From Sphingobacterium sp. UBA5670 (GTDB taxonomy: Bacteria > Bacteroidota > Bacteroidia > Sphingobacteriales > Sphingobacteriaceae): a DNA stretch of 64,000 nt. Location: positions 193,816-257,815 of the forward strand of contig NZ_DIIM01000020.1 in the NCBI RefSeq assembly GCF_002420705.1, written 5' to 3'. A program made the position numbers and the translations under genes. The notes beneath the pieces were generated by a model that was not told where the DNA came from, searched no databases, and saw only the letters and a program-made list of their open reading frames with translations. Below are positions 26,495 through 35,916 of this stretch, in pieces. Each line of letters opens with the position of its first letter. The first letter of the stretch is position 1.

Positions 26495-27219
26495 TACTGA
26501 ACTGTATGGTTATAGATGATGATGCATACATCATAAGATTATTAAGAAAGTATATTGAACAGAGCAAAAGCCTTCAGTTCTGTGGAGGATTTACTGATCC
26601 CGGCGAACTGATGGAAGACTTAAGTGGAAATAGTCTGACTGCAGATATTATATTCCTGGATGTTGCACTGAAGGGAAGTTCCGGACTTGATATATTACCC
26701 AAACTAAGCCAGAATGCCATTGTTATCCTTATCAGCGGAGATCCGAGTCATGGGCCAGCAGCGTTTGAATTAGGTGCCCAGGGATATCTTACCAAACCTA
26801 TATCATATGATAAATTCATTAGTGCAGTAGAAAAGGGCCGGAAAATTTACAGAGAACAAAAAGCGATGTTGCTTACGCCACCGCTACCCTATTATTACAT
26901 CCCAGGCGAAGGACGGGAAGTAAAAACGAGGATAAAAACAGATGAGCTGATTTATATTGAAGCAGTAAGAAACTTCTCCCTCTTCCATATTTCAAAAAGT
27001 AAGTTTCATATCAGTAAGCTCACCCTCAAAGAGATTGAATCATTATTACCTGCCCCCCATTTTATGCGCATCAGCAGATCTAATATTGTCAATATGGCAA
27101 AAGTAGAACAATATGATGCTCATGATGTTATCCTGGAAAATGATATAGTGTTGTCTTTTGGCAGTACATACCGGGACAAATTTATTTGGCAAATAAAAAA
27201 TACCGGTATGCTCTACTGA
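26491..27219 (+). CDS. LytTR response regulator
   Basis: This 242-residue protein has a receiver domain (1-115), with the acidic pocket IDDD at 8-11, phospho-acceptor Asp57 in FLDVAL and Lys102 in LTKPIS. A LytTR DNA-binding domain follows (about 142-240, TDELIYIEAVRNFSLFH and MRISRSNIVNMAKVE). It pairs with the overlapping histidine kinase. Its last codons form one arm of a terminator shared with the convergent LanB-like gene. Candidate targets are the peptide gene at 25350 and the precursor operon at 40893, which share a motif. Confidence 0.92.
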   Translation: MILNCMVIDDDAYIIRLLRKYIEQSKSLQFCGGFTDPGELMEDLSGNSLTADIIFLDVALKGSSGLDILPKLSQNAIVILISGDPSHGPAAFELGAQGYLTKPISYDKFISAVEKGRKIYREQKAMLLTPPLPYYYIPGEGREVKTRIKTDELIYIEAVRNFSLFHISKSKFHISKLTLKEIESLLPAPHFMRISRSNIVNMAKVEQYDAHDVILENDIVLSFGSTYRDKFIWQIKNTGMLY

Positions 27220-27231
27220 TACCGGTATTTT
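27197..27231. terminator. Bidirectional terminator embedded in two convergent stop regions
   Basis: AAAATACCGGTA at 27197 pairs with TACCGGTATTTT at 27220 around an 11-base loop. The loop contains the stop codon of the response regulator (27217-27219) and that of the LanB-like gene (27213-27215, minus strand). A- and T-runs flank both arms, so it can terminate both convergent transcripts. Confidence 0.85.
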
Positions 27232-29987
27232 GATTGCTTTAAAACAGCGATTAAAAGGTTATAAATAAGCATTTCGTGTGCGCGCTGCTGATCAGTAAAT
27301 AACCTGTTTATGTGCATATGCATCAGATCAGTAAAGAAGGGAGCTTGCCGTTCTGGTGGACAGGCCTTAATAAGTTCGATTATTGATATAACCATTTTGT
27401 CTGTCCCTGGCATCATATCCGTATGTTGTACCACGCTATAGATATCCTTTTCTTTATAATGCTGGTTTACACGTTTGAATTTTTCTCTATCCATTTCATG
27501 TTCTTCGCTTAAATGGTTCCGAATGTTTTCCATCCAGCTGTTAAAACGTTCTTCTCCTATGACGTCCGCTTTCTTTACGGCCAGAAATAACTGCAGACAA
27601 TGAATATAGCGGAGGTCTTCATCAATATCATTGTCAATAATATCAAGTACGAATACACTGTCAATTTTGAAGTGTTGTTCAACCTTTTCAATTCCTGCAA
27701 TATCATATCGTTCCATTTCCCGATTATAGGTTCTTAAACTGAGATCACTGACCAACCCTCTGTTATATAATGGTTCCAGCTGGCAGTGTACCATATCCAT
27801 AACTTCTTCTCTGTATTTTCGGTGTTTGAGCTGCAATCTGAACCTCAGATGATCACCATTTTCGTTATAACGGATGAAAAACCAGCATTTGATCTGCTCT
27901 TTGAATTGATCCAGCACTCGGCTTAAAGGTCCCGTCAAAATATCATCGGCTCCTGCAGGGTGACCATAAATTTCAAGTGATAACCAGTCCTTTCCTGGTA
28001 AAAATGCCCGTCTCTTTGAGGAATCGATATTTGTTATGCTTCCACTACCATAATATACTTCCTGTTGATGTACAAGGGGGATAATAACCTGGTTTAAATA
28101 TCCTTGTCCCTGCTTATCAATGATAAGAGGTTGTTTTGGTAAAGGAAACTCCTCAATATATAGGCTTCCTTTCTTATGTATTTCTACCAGTAGCAATTCA
28201 ATTTCCATTTTACGGGAGCAATCGATAACTAAAGGTTCCTCTCCGCTTAGAATTTTAACCCTTTCCCCTAATTGAAAATGGTTGATTAAACTTTTCAGAC
28301 AACTTATTTTGTCTTGTTGAGATCCTCCTTCAATAACCTCCCTCGTAATTTTAATCTTAGCCAGGGAAAGTATGATATTTCTAAACTGGAACCTTGGATA
28401 GTATTCCTTTCCAGGAAATAAGGTTAATGCATCAAAGCCTAAATCCGGCCAGATACCATAATAAGAGAGGTCATATAAAAATCGAAATACCGGCAGATCT
28501 GATCTTCGGTAATTATAGGCTGATGACATTCTGGGTATCATCCGCTTAGCAATTTTTTTTGATCGCAGTACAATTTCTTTACCCGATACAGATATATACA
28601 GGTCATCAAGCGTTACAGGATCTTCTGATTCAGTATAGTTTATCAGATTAAGCTCATAGTCATAGACCTTTTGCCTCCTATTGACGTTATCAACGGCAAC
28701 TTCAGCATTATATGCAATATCAAAAAAGATAACATCAGAATTGGCATTTTGTTCTATTTCAGTAATGCTCTTGCAGGTTTCCAGGATATCATTATTTAAT
28801 GCAGTAAATCGGCCAGCAAGTTGCGTAAAAGAATGTCCTCCAATTCTTTCAACAATTAAATGGTCATCAACTATACTTCCGATCAGAGAGCAGGAATTCG
28901 GAAGGGCCTTCTTTCGTATCGTTGCTTTATCTTCCTTTTGAGAGAATTCTATGTAAATTGTTTCACCTATTCGAAAATGTCCATACTTATTAAGGAAGGA
29001 TGTTTTATCTTTCTGTTGGTTGGTTTTTTCTTGAATCACTCTGGCAAGTAAATTATCGGAACTATCTTTATTATGCAACTTCCCGTAGCCAACCCCAAGT
29101 TCTGGATCTAATGCTATCATAAGGGGCACATCACTCCGATCAAAGCGTTTGGAAAACCGCTGCCTGAAATCAATAATATCTTCACTATCCTCTGGTTCGG
29201 GTAAAATGTCTGTGAGTAGCTCAATTAAAGCCGGGATATTTTTTGTATATTTTTGTTCAATACTTTCATTATCAAAGGTGTGTTGAAAGATATGATAAAC
29301 TCCAGCGTTCGCACTTTGCTTATATCCTATCCTTTGAAAATAATCCCTACCGATCAGATTTGGATCAAGTTCTGTTATGATCAGTCCACAAAGAATCAAA
29401 TCTTCCAACAATTGAAATATGGATTCTTTTGAACAATCAGTAGTAAAGAGATTCAATACTTCACTGATTTTTATTGGCCTTCGGCAACTTATTAAAAGAT
29501 TGCAAATGGTAAGATCCCTTTCAATTTCAGCTAATTCAAACCGTTCGCCGATCCTTCTTACATATCGGATCTGATTGCCAACTGAATAATAAGTACTATT
29601 TGTAAAAAGCTTAAAATCCCCATTAAGTATATCGCTAAATGAGTATTGAATATTTTGAATTTCTTTCCAATCGGCTAATTTATGGACAGTCCACCTTTTA
29701 ATGACTAACTCCGTATTTACGTCTTTACAAATGGAAGCCATCCCTACAGAAGAGAAAGTACCAAATGGTACACATCTATATTTGGAACGGTTAAGATATT
29801 TTAAAATTGATGATTGTATCTTTTCAGGTTGACAGGAAATGTCTTCCTCTTCGACCCCCCTTATCAATTCAAAAAAATCCATAGAGGAAATTTTAATGGA
29901 CTTTTTTAATTCTTTCCAGTTCTCATTTAAAGAAGCTGAAAAAGGGAATTTTGGCATCCTTACAATAATTTGGTTATATGTTTTCAT
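27213..29987 (-). CDS. LanB-like lantibiotic dehydratase (full length)
   Basis: Class I lanthipeptide dehydratases glutamylate Ser/Thr with tRNA-Glu and then eliminate to dehydro residues. Both modules are visible in 924 residues. The Lant_dehydr_N-type glutamylation region spans about 10-620 (opening KMPKFPFSASL-like, then SKYRCVPFGTFSSVGMA). The C-terminal SpaB_C / thiopeptide-type elimination domain is about 660-915 (DWLSLEIYGHPAGADDIL, then WFFIRYNENGDHLRFRL). The length is near NisB (993), so it is not a split type. It is monocistronic, convergent with the two-component system, and shares no operon with the maturases at 36-39 kb. The nearest candidate substrate is the 49-residue peptide. 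No cyclase (LanC) is seen. Confidence 0.88.
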   Translation of the reverse strand: MKTYNQIIVRMPKFPFSASLNENWKELKKSIKISSMDFFELIRGVEEEDISCQPEKIQSSILKYLNRSKYRCVPFGTFSSVGMASICKDVNTELVIKRWTVHKLADWKEIQNIQYSFSDILNGDFKLFTNSTYYSVGNQIRYVRRIGERFELAEIERDLTICNLLISCRRPIKISEVLNLFTTDCSKESIFQLLEDLILCGLIITELDPNLIGRDYFQRIGYKQSANAGVYHIFQHTFDNESIEQKYTKNIPALIELLTDILPEPEDSEDIIDFRQRFSKRFDRSDVPLMIALDPELGVGYGKLHNKDSSDNLLARVIQEKTNQQKDKTSFLNKYGHFRIGETIYIEFSQKEDKATIRKKALPNSCSLIGSIVDDHLIVERIGGHSFTQLAGRFTALNNDILETCKSITEIEQNANSDVIFFDIAYNAEVAVDNVNRRQKVYDYELNLINYTESEDPVTLDDLYISVSGKEIVLRSKKIAKRMIPRMSSAYNYRRSDLPVFRFLYDLSYYGIWPDLGFDALTLFPGKEYYPRFQFRNIILSLAKIKITREVIEGGSQQDKISCLKSLINHFQLGERVKILSGEEPLVIDCSRKMEIELLLVEIHKKGSLYIEEFPLPKQPLIIDKQGQGYLNQVIIPLVHQQEVYYGSGSITNIDSSKRRAFLPGKDWLSLEIYGHPAGADDILTGPLSRVLDQFKEQIKCWFFIRYNENGDHLRFRLQLKHRKYREEVMDMVHCQLEPLYNRGLVSDLSLRTYNREMERYDIAGIEKVEQHFKIDSVFVLDIIDNDIDEDLRYIHCLQLFLAVKKADVIGEERFNSWMENIRNHLSEEHEMDREKFKRVNQHYKEKDIYSVVQHTDMMPGTDKMVISIIELIKACPPERQAPFFTDLMHMHINRLFTDQQRAHEMLIYNLLIAVLKQSKYRYQ

Positions 29988-30074
29988 ACTTGTAGACTAA
30001 TAAGTGCCTAATCTACGTTTTACGAGAACTCAATTGGAGGTAAAAACCTGAATTAGGGTTTATAGAGTATGAAT

Positions 30075-30111
30075 AGCCATTTTAAATAGCTGAACCACTT
30101 GTAAAATGGCT
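30075..30111. promoter_or_regulatory. Inverted repeat upstream of the LanB-like gene
   Basis: AGCCATTTTA, 17 bases, TAAAATGGCT is a perfect ten-base inverted repeat, 88 bases upstream of the dehydratase start. Its left half extends into ATTTTAAATAGCT (30079-30091). This differs at one of 13 positions from ATTTTAAATGGCT at 41006-41018, upstream of the double-glycine precursors. It is a candidate regulator-binding site. Confidence 0.5.
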
Positions 30112-30125
30112 TACAGGTGTTTAAA

Positions 30126-30155
30126 TAAAAAAAGCAGAAGCAAGAATGCTTCCGC
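30126..30155 (-). terminator. Intrinsic terminator for the grasp-with-spasm operon
   Basis: GCAGAAGCA, AGAA, TGCTTCCGC form a stem with one mismatch. On the minus strand it is followed by seven Ts. It lies 126 bases past the stop of the gene at 30281, so it would end the long leftward operon before the dehydratase promoter. Confidence 0.7.
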
Positions 30156-30280
30156 CAGGTTTTTCATTTACTCATTAATCCAAACTCTTATAGTTTAAGG
30201 CCTTAGTCAAGTAACAAGCTAATAACTTCTTAATCTTATCTATAAACCCGATTTCAAAACCAGCTTTTGGCAACGGGTTA

Positions 30281-30844
30281 TTACCATTCAAACGGTTTAT
30301 TAGATAATTCTAAATCCCCTGATAAATCATTTCGAAAAACAAGTATTCCCATTGAATTCCATTTATGAATTAGTGCGAGTTTTAATTTCGGATGAATTTC
30401 TCTTCTTACAATATTTGTTTTCCTGTACAAATATTTCTTAAAAACTTTATTGGGAGCTACTTTATCGAGTTTACTTTTTATTATAGGATCTACTCTATAA
30501 AAGTCTATTTCTTTAGATTTTTGACTAGAAAGTTTAACTAATGTTGGTATCCTATCCAATTCAAAATTATTGTCAACAAACTCAATATTCGCAGGCATGA
30601 CATACTGAATAATACCACTCGAATTTGAATCTATAATTTGTACGTTTATACTTAAATACATAGTTGTTCCAGATTCAACATTTTTGAAATAATAACCTAT
30701 ATAAGAATTCAAAACAGAGTCATTTCTTAAATGATAAATTCCGAATTTGTTTTCCTCTCCAGCCTCTCCATTGTTCGTGCTATTTTGTGAAAAAGTAGTT
30801 ATAGTAATGAGAAGTAATAATATCGCAAAAGTGTATTTTTTCAA
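30281..30844 (-). CDS. Secreted protein of unknown function at the end of the peptide operon
   Basis: This 187-residue protein has a classical signal peptide (KKYTFAILLLLITITTFSQ). The mature part is a beta-rich domain (FGIYHLRNDSVLNSYIG, TTMYLSINVQIID) with no recognised family. The start is a TTG at 30844; an in-frame stop lies just upstream and no ATG is available, yet the signal peptide begins exactly there. It is 204 bases beyond the TolC-like gene, so it may be the last gene of the operon or have its own promoter. A helper role in envelope handling or immunity is possible but unproven. Confidence 0.65.
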   Translation of the reverse strand: MKKYTFAILLLLITITTFSQNSTNNGEAGEENKFGIYHLRNDSVLNSYIGYYFKNVESGTTMYLSINVQIIDSNSSGIIQYVMPANIEFVDNNFELDRIPTLVKLSSQKSKEIDFYRVDPIIKSKLDKVAPNKVFKKYLYRKTNIVRREIHPKLKLALIHKWNSMGILVFRNDLSGDLELSNKPFEW

Positions 30845-31048
30845 ATCTAAATATTTTTAAAGTCTATAATTTTTGAATCAATAAGAATAATCAGGGACGA
30901 ACTTTGTAATTCCTTTCCTTTGCCTTTCTCCCATTTTGATATTTCTAAGTGAAGCTTGACAAAAAACCAGTTAATTAAACCTCTGTTCTTCTATGTCACG
31001 ATAACGAAACTTTCAAAAGTTGTTTACCGTAATTAACAATATAACCAA

Positions 31049-32401
31049 TTACAAGCTAAGGGAATTATTGTAATACTGAATCTGTATTGTTTTAAAATAC
31101 AGATCATACTTTGATGCTGTATGGTCATTTATAGCCTTTAAATAATTGTTTTTTTCAATTAAAAATTCCGAATGGTTAATCAATCCTGATTCAAATCTCT
31201 TTGATGCCGCATAAAATGCTTCTTCCGAGTATTTCTTCCTACTGCTGTTTGCCAAGTATCTTTGGTAGGCTATGTTATATTCAATACATATTTTATACAC
31301 TGCTTGTTTAAGTTTTTCGGAAGACTCATACTCATAGGTAATCTGTTTTTGAAATTGGAGCTTATTCTGTTCTATATTTTTTTTTGATTGCAGGTTGTTA
31401 AAAACAGGCACTGAAATACCTATCCCTAAATATTGAGATAGATTGTTGCCAAACTGCTTTCCAAAAGGCATTGTAACCGTTTCACCATTTGGCAATGTCT
31501 CAAAATAAGAACTTGAATAGTTAGTGCCGGTAGAGCCATATATCGAAAATTGTGGCAAAGTTTGAGCCTTTGAAATTTGTAAATTTTTAGCGGCAATTTT
31601 CTTTTGGGTGGATGTAATCTTAATTTCTGGCAAATGAGATTTTGCAATCTCATAAATTAGTAAAGGCTCTAATTTTTCAACACTTAAATTATCAATATTT
31701 TCAGGTATTACTAATTCCATTTCATGTTCTAAAGAGAAATTCATGATTGCCTTTAGCTCAAGTTCAGATTGCTTAAAGTTTAATTCGGCTTGAAAATAAT
31801 CCGCACTATCAACTGATAATTGATTTAAAGCTTGTGCTAATTCCAACCTATTGCTTTTACCTACTTCAAAATACTTTTGAATTTTATTTTGATTATTCTT
31901 GCTGATTTCTATCTGCAATTCTGAATTGCTGATTTGTTCTTTAGCTAATAATACACGTAAGTAGGCGGTAATAACGGTAAGCTCGACTTCATTTGAAACT
32001 TTTTCTTTTCTTAGGCTTTCAAGTTCAGATGATAAATAAGTAGATTGGATATTTTTCCTTTTTTGGAACCAACCAAATAAAAGTACATTGGTATTGAAAC
32101 CCAAACCTAGAGATGAAAACCGTGTATTTTCAAATTGATTCGTAGTTGGATTTATTGATCTGCCAAAATTTGTACCATAGTTAGCTGTAGGAGATAATGA
32201 GGGGTATAACTCAAATTTACTGTACTGGTAGTTTAATTTTGCCATCCTTTCATCAATCTTTGCAATACTCATTTCTATATTGTTTTCTACAGCATATCTT
32301 ACACAATCAGCTAAAGTAAATTTGGTCTTTGATTGACAAAAGGTACTTTGGTTAATTAAAAAAGTAGCAGTTATCGTTAGAAAACCAATAGTTTTAATCA
32401 T
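31049..32401 (-). CDS. TolC-like outer-membrane efflux protein
   Basis: This 450-residue outer-membrane factor has a signal peptide (ending STFCQ) and the two-fold OEP repeat of long amphipathic helices. FTLADCVRYAVENNIEMSIA opens the first, and the late SGLINHSEFLIEKNNYLKA motif (about 405-425) is typical. With the HlyD-type adaptor (4 bases upstream) and the C39 ABC exporter it forms a tripartite type I secretion path from cytoplasm to medium. Substrates would be the Gly-Gly precursor peptides encoded at the start of the operon. Confidence 0.93.
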   Translation of the reverse strand: MIKTIGFLTITATFLINQSTFCQSKTKFTLADCVRYAVENNIEMSIAKIDERMAKLNYQYSKFELYPSLSPTANYGTNFGRSINPTTNQFENTRFSSLGLGFNTNVLLFGWFQKRKNIQSTYLSSELESLRKEKVSNEVELTVITAYLRVLLAKEQISNSELQIEISKNNQNKIQKYFEVGKSNRLELAQALNQLSVDSADYFQAELNFKQSELELKAIMNFSLEHEMELVIPENIDNLSVEKLEPLLIYEIAKSHLPEIKITSTQKKIAAKNLQISKAQTLPQFSIYGSTGTNYSSSYFETLPNGETVTMPFGKQFGNNLSQYLGIGISVPVFNNLQSKKNIEQNKLQFQKQITYEYESSEKLKQAVYKICIEYNIAYQRYLANSSRKKYSEEAFYAASKRFESGLINHSEFLIEKNNYLKAINDHTASKYDLYFKTIQIQYYNNSLSL

Positions 32402-32404
32402 AAT

Positions 32405-33643
32405 CTATTTTTTAAGCTGTTTGACAAAATCATAATACAGTCTTTCTGGTAGCCGCATATCCTTTGTAATAATCTCTGCATTTGCCAATAATCCTTCTTT
32501 AAAGCCAAGATTTATACTATAATTACTGATTAAGCTGTTTGGTAAACTAATACGTGCCAAATAGTAGCCACTGTCAACAGGTATATCACTTATATAATCA
32601 ATTTTCCCTTTAACAATACCAAATTGCTGCCATGGGTAAGCATCAAACTTTAGGATTACCATTTGTCCCAAAGAAACTTTGCCAAAATTATTCTGAGAAA
32701 TTTTCATTTCAAGAAAGACATTTTGCATCGGAGGAATTATATATGCGATAATTACTCCCTGTTCTAAATATTGACCGGGCTGATAGAAACTTGAAAAATT
32801 AATTTTGCCCCCGTTTTTTGCAACAATTAAGTAGTTTTTTTTCCATTCATATATCTGGCTTTGCATGTTCCCTAAAGCCTCTTTAAATAATATCCTATTA
32901 TTGTTTTCTTGGTTTTCAAGTTCCAGTAGCTCTTTTTGAATGCCGTTGGCTTGCCCTTTATTTGACAAATGCCCTGTTTGAAGTTGGGCGTGTGAAGATT
33001 TTTTGTTTAAATCCAAACTCACAAGTTTTGTATACTCCTCTTCTGAAATAAGCCTTTCTTCCAATAGTTTTCTATTCTTTATAATTGATGTTTGACTAAG
33101 TTCTAAATCCTGTTTATTAATTGATTCTTGCTTTTTTAGTATTAATTCAGATTCTCTATAATTGATCAGGTCCATGCTTAATAACTTTTTCTTATCACTG
33201 GAATAATTTCCAAGTGTATAATTTTCAAATGGAATATAGGCTTGCATCAAGCTAGAAAATGAGGGTTGAAGTTCTCCTAAATCGCGAAATTTATATTGCA
33301 TGAATTTCTTGATTTGAGGCATGTCATTCCTTTCCATATAGAAGTTCAGGCTATCCAGAATTTTTGAAAGCAACAATACGTCCCGATAGTTTGCTGATGA
33401 TTCAAGTGTTGCAATTATTTCCCCTTCTTTAACCTCTTCTCCACTTTGAAAGTTAATTGACGATATTCTTCCGGAAATAGGAGCGATAAGTGGCTTTGGA
33501 TGTGCAGTCCCTCCTAATCTTGCTTTTGCATTAACTGTATCAGGATATTTGATAAACCATGATCCAAAGGCAAAAATTAGAATAATTGAGGCCGTTAACC
33601 ATGTGCCATTTCTGGCTAGCTTGCTTGGCTTAATTTGATGCAT
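32405..33643 (-). CDS. HlyD-family periplasmic adaptor
   Basis: This 412-residue membrane-fusion protein has a short cytoplasmic tail, one membrane helix (about 14-31, WLTASIILIFAFGSWF), and a barrel-sandwich lipoyl half-motif (SGRISSINFQSGEEVKEGEI, about 52-72). A long coiled-coil hairpin follows (about 80-270, rich in Leu/Lys/Glu), with the second lipoyl half (GGKINFSSFYQPGQYLEQG) near 280. It connects the C39 ABC exporter to TolC. Spacing to both neighbours is three to five bases, so the three are translated as a unit. Confidence 0.93.
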   Translation of the reverse strand: MHQIKPSKLARNGTWLTASIILIFAFGSWFIKYPDTVNAKARLGGTAHPKPLIAPISGRISSINFQSGEEVKEGEIIATLESSANYRDVLLLSKILDSLNFYMERNDMPQIKKFMQYKFRDLGELQPSFSSLMQAYIPFENYTLGNYSSDKKKLLSMDLINYRESELILKKQESINKQDLELSQTSIIKNRKLLEERLISEEEYTKLVSLDLNKKSSHAQLQTGHLSNKGQANGIQKELLELENQENNNRILFKEALGNMQSQIYEWKKNYLIVAKNGGKINFSSFYQPGQYLEQGVIIAYIIPPMQNVFLEMKISQNNFGKVSLGQMVILKFDAYPWQQFGIVKGKIDYISDIPVDSGYYLARISLPNSLISNYSINLGFKEGLLANAEIITKDMRLPERLYYDFVKQLKK

Positions 33644-33648
33644 ATTAA

Positions 33649-35883
33649 TTAATTTCCCAGTTCTAATTGATTTTTTACTAATTCATAGTAGTCATTCTTG
33701 CGTTCACTAAGGCTTGTGTGTGTTCCTTTTTCAACAAGATGCCCATTTTTCAAAACGACAATTTGGTCTGCATTTCTAACTGTACTTAATCTGTGTGCAA
33801 CAACCACAACTGTTCTACCCTGAAAAAAGCTTTGTAAGTTATTTAGTATCACCTTTTCATTGTTAGCATCAAGTGAGTTAGTCGCCTCATCAAAAAACAA
33901 TAATTGGGGATCTTTGTAAATTGCTCTTGCAATCAGGATTCTTTGTTTCTGCCCCATACTTATACCCGATCCTTCCATTCCAATTTTAGTATTAAAACCT
34001 AGGGGAAGATTTTCGATAAAGTCTAAAATGTTTGCCATTTTTGCTGCATAACTAAGACGTTCATTATCTGGTTCACCGTCACCTACGGCTATATTACCTG
34101 CGATGCTATCATTGAAGATAAACCCATCCTGCATCACACTTCCGATCATTGATCGCCAATTCCCTGGAACAATACTTCGCAGTTCTTTTTGATTTTCAGA
34201 ATTATTAAATGAGACCTTTATGTTGCCTTTATAATTTTCATCATAGAATTTTTGAAGAATTTTCAGCAAAGTAGTTTTGCCACTTCCACTTACACCAACA
34301 ATAGCTGTTACCTTGCCAGCCGGAATATGCAAGTTTAGATTTTTTATTATTCTATCCTCTTCAGAGGAGTAAAACCCGAATGACAAATTTTCAATTGAAA
34401 GTTCTATGTTAATTTTGTTTGAGTCGTTATTCTGAAGATCGACTTGCTTTTCGTCTTTTTCTTTATGTATTTCATTCAATCGTTCAAGTGAAATTTTTGC
34501 ATCCTGAAACTCCTGGATAAATCCTGTCAATTGCTGAACAGGATTATTTAATGCCCCAAGAATATATTGAATTGCAAGCATTGCACCTAATGTTAGATCA
34601 CCATTAATAACTGAAGTTGCAACTATACCCGTAACAAGAAGATTTTTCCCTTCATTTAAAAACAATGCGCCAGCGCTTTGCATCTGGCCTATTGATAAGC
34701 TTTTGAATCCAATAGCGAACAAGCCTCTTTGCATATTCTCCCATTTCCATCTAAAAGCCTGCTCTGCATTTGATAACTTTATTTCTTGCATTCCTTGTAC
34801 CATTTCAAGGGTGGCACTATTCTCTTTTGCAGCCAGGGAAAATTGTTTATAGTTTAGTTTTCTTCTTTGCTTTAAAAATATCATGATCCATAGCGTGTAT
34901 AAGATACTACCTGTGAGAAATATGAGGAAAATGGGAATACTATACAAAAGCATAGCAAATGAATATACTATCAGGTTCATTAGTGAGAACATGATGTTAA
35001 TGCTATTGCCTGTCATAAATTTTTCAATTCTGTGCTGGTCACCAATTCTTTGAATTATATCACCCGTTTGCTTAATGTCAAAGTATGAGATAGGAAGCCT
35101 CATTAATTTTGACCAAAAGTCAGTTAATAATGATAGGTTTATCTTGGTACTGATGAATAACAATAGGCCCTGCCTCGAAAATTCGATAACTGTACGACCA
35201 ATCATAAGTACAAATTGGGCTATCAATGCTATATAAATGAAATTGATGTCATTAGCGTTGATTCCTTTATCTACAATTCCTTGTGTAAGAAAAGGTATTA
35301 ATAACTGGAACATGCTTGCAGCAAAAAGGCCGATTATGATCTGGAAAAAATATTTTTTGTGTTGCGATAAGTAGGTAAAAAGCTTAGTCCAGGTAATTTC
35401 CTTTGAATCTTTTGTACTTAAAGATGACTCATTATTTTCAAGAAAAGCCGGTCCAGGTTCCAAAAACAAGGCTATCCCTTCATTAAATTCATCACCATGC
35501 CACATATCTTTGAATGTAGAATAATCAACTTTAATCAACCCGTCGATTGAGGGATCGGCAATCAAAAACAACACTTTGTCAAGTTTGCCATTAATTTTGT
35601 AAACCTTGTGTAACACAACAAAATGCCCATTTTTCCAATGTAAAATGCAGGGTAAAGGAGCTTCCCTAAGAGCGTCAATATTACATTTTACACCAAGAGA
35701 ATTTAATCCAATACTTTCAGCAGCTATACTGATTGATTTTAAACTTACTCCTTGCTTTCCTGTTTCACAGATTTTCCTTAAATAATTTATAGTAAGCTCC
35801 TTGCCATATTGTTTTGCAATAATTTTTAAGCAAGTAGCACCGCAATCCATAAAATCAAGCTGCCTATAGAATGTATATTTCAA
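33649..35883 (-). CDS. Peptidase-containing ABC exporter (C39 domain)
   Basis: This 744-residue bacteriocin-type exporter trims a double-glycine leader and exports the core. The C39 peptidase (1-140) has its catalytic set Gln8, Cys14 in DCGATCLK, His87 in NGHFVV and Asp110 in IADPS. The six-helix membrane domain spans about 165-445. The ATPase has Walker A GVSGSGKTT (near 530), signature SGISMGQKQR and Walker B LLFFDEAT. The start is a TTG (35883); the next ATG lies inside the catalytic motif. The two precursor peptides at 40.3-40.9 kb carry Gly24-Gly25 leaders and are the obvious substrates. HlyD follows by five bases. Confidence 0.94.
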   Translation of the reverse strand: MKYTFYRQLDFMDCGATCLKIIAKQYGKELTINYLRKICETGKQGVSLKSISIAAESIGLNSLGVKCNIDALREAPLPCILHWKNGHFVVLHKVYKINGKLDKVLFLIADPSIDGLIKVDYSTFKDMWHGDEFNEGIALFLEPGPAFLENNESSLSTKDSKEITWTKLFTYLSQHKKYFFQIIIGLFAASMFQLLIPFLTQGIVDKGINANDINFIYIALIAQFVLMIGRTVIEFSRQGLLLFISTKINLSLLTDFWSKLMRLPISYFDIKQTGDIIQRIGDQHRIEKFMTGNSINIMFSLMNLIVYSFAMLLYSIPIFLIFLTGSILYTLWIMIFLKQRRKLNYKQFSLAAKENSATLEMVQGMQEIKLSNAEQAFRWKWENMQRGLFAIGFKSLSIGQMQSAGALFLNEGKNLLVTGIVATSVINGDLTLGAMLAIQYILGALNNPVQQLTGFIQEFQDAKISLERLNEIHKEKDEKQVDLQNNDSNKINIELSIENLSFGFYSSEEDRIIKNLNLHIPAGKVTAIVGVSGSGKTTLLKILQKFYDENYKGNIKVSFNNSENQKELRSIVPGNWRSMIGSVMQDGFIFNDSIAGNIAVGDGEPDNERLSYAAKMANILDFIENLPLGFNTKIGMEGSGISMGQKQRILIARAIYKDPQLLFFDEATNSLDANNEKVILNNLQSFFQGRTVVVVAHRLSTVRNADQIVVLKNGHLVEKGTHTSLSERKNDYYELVKNQLELGN

Positions 35884-35916
35884 ATTAAGGTATTTTAAAA
35901 GTTATAAGGCGTAGAT

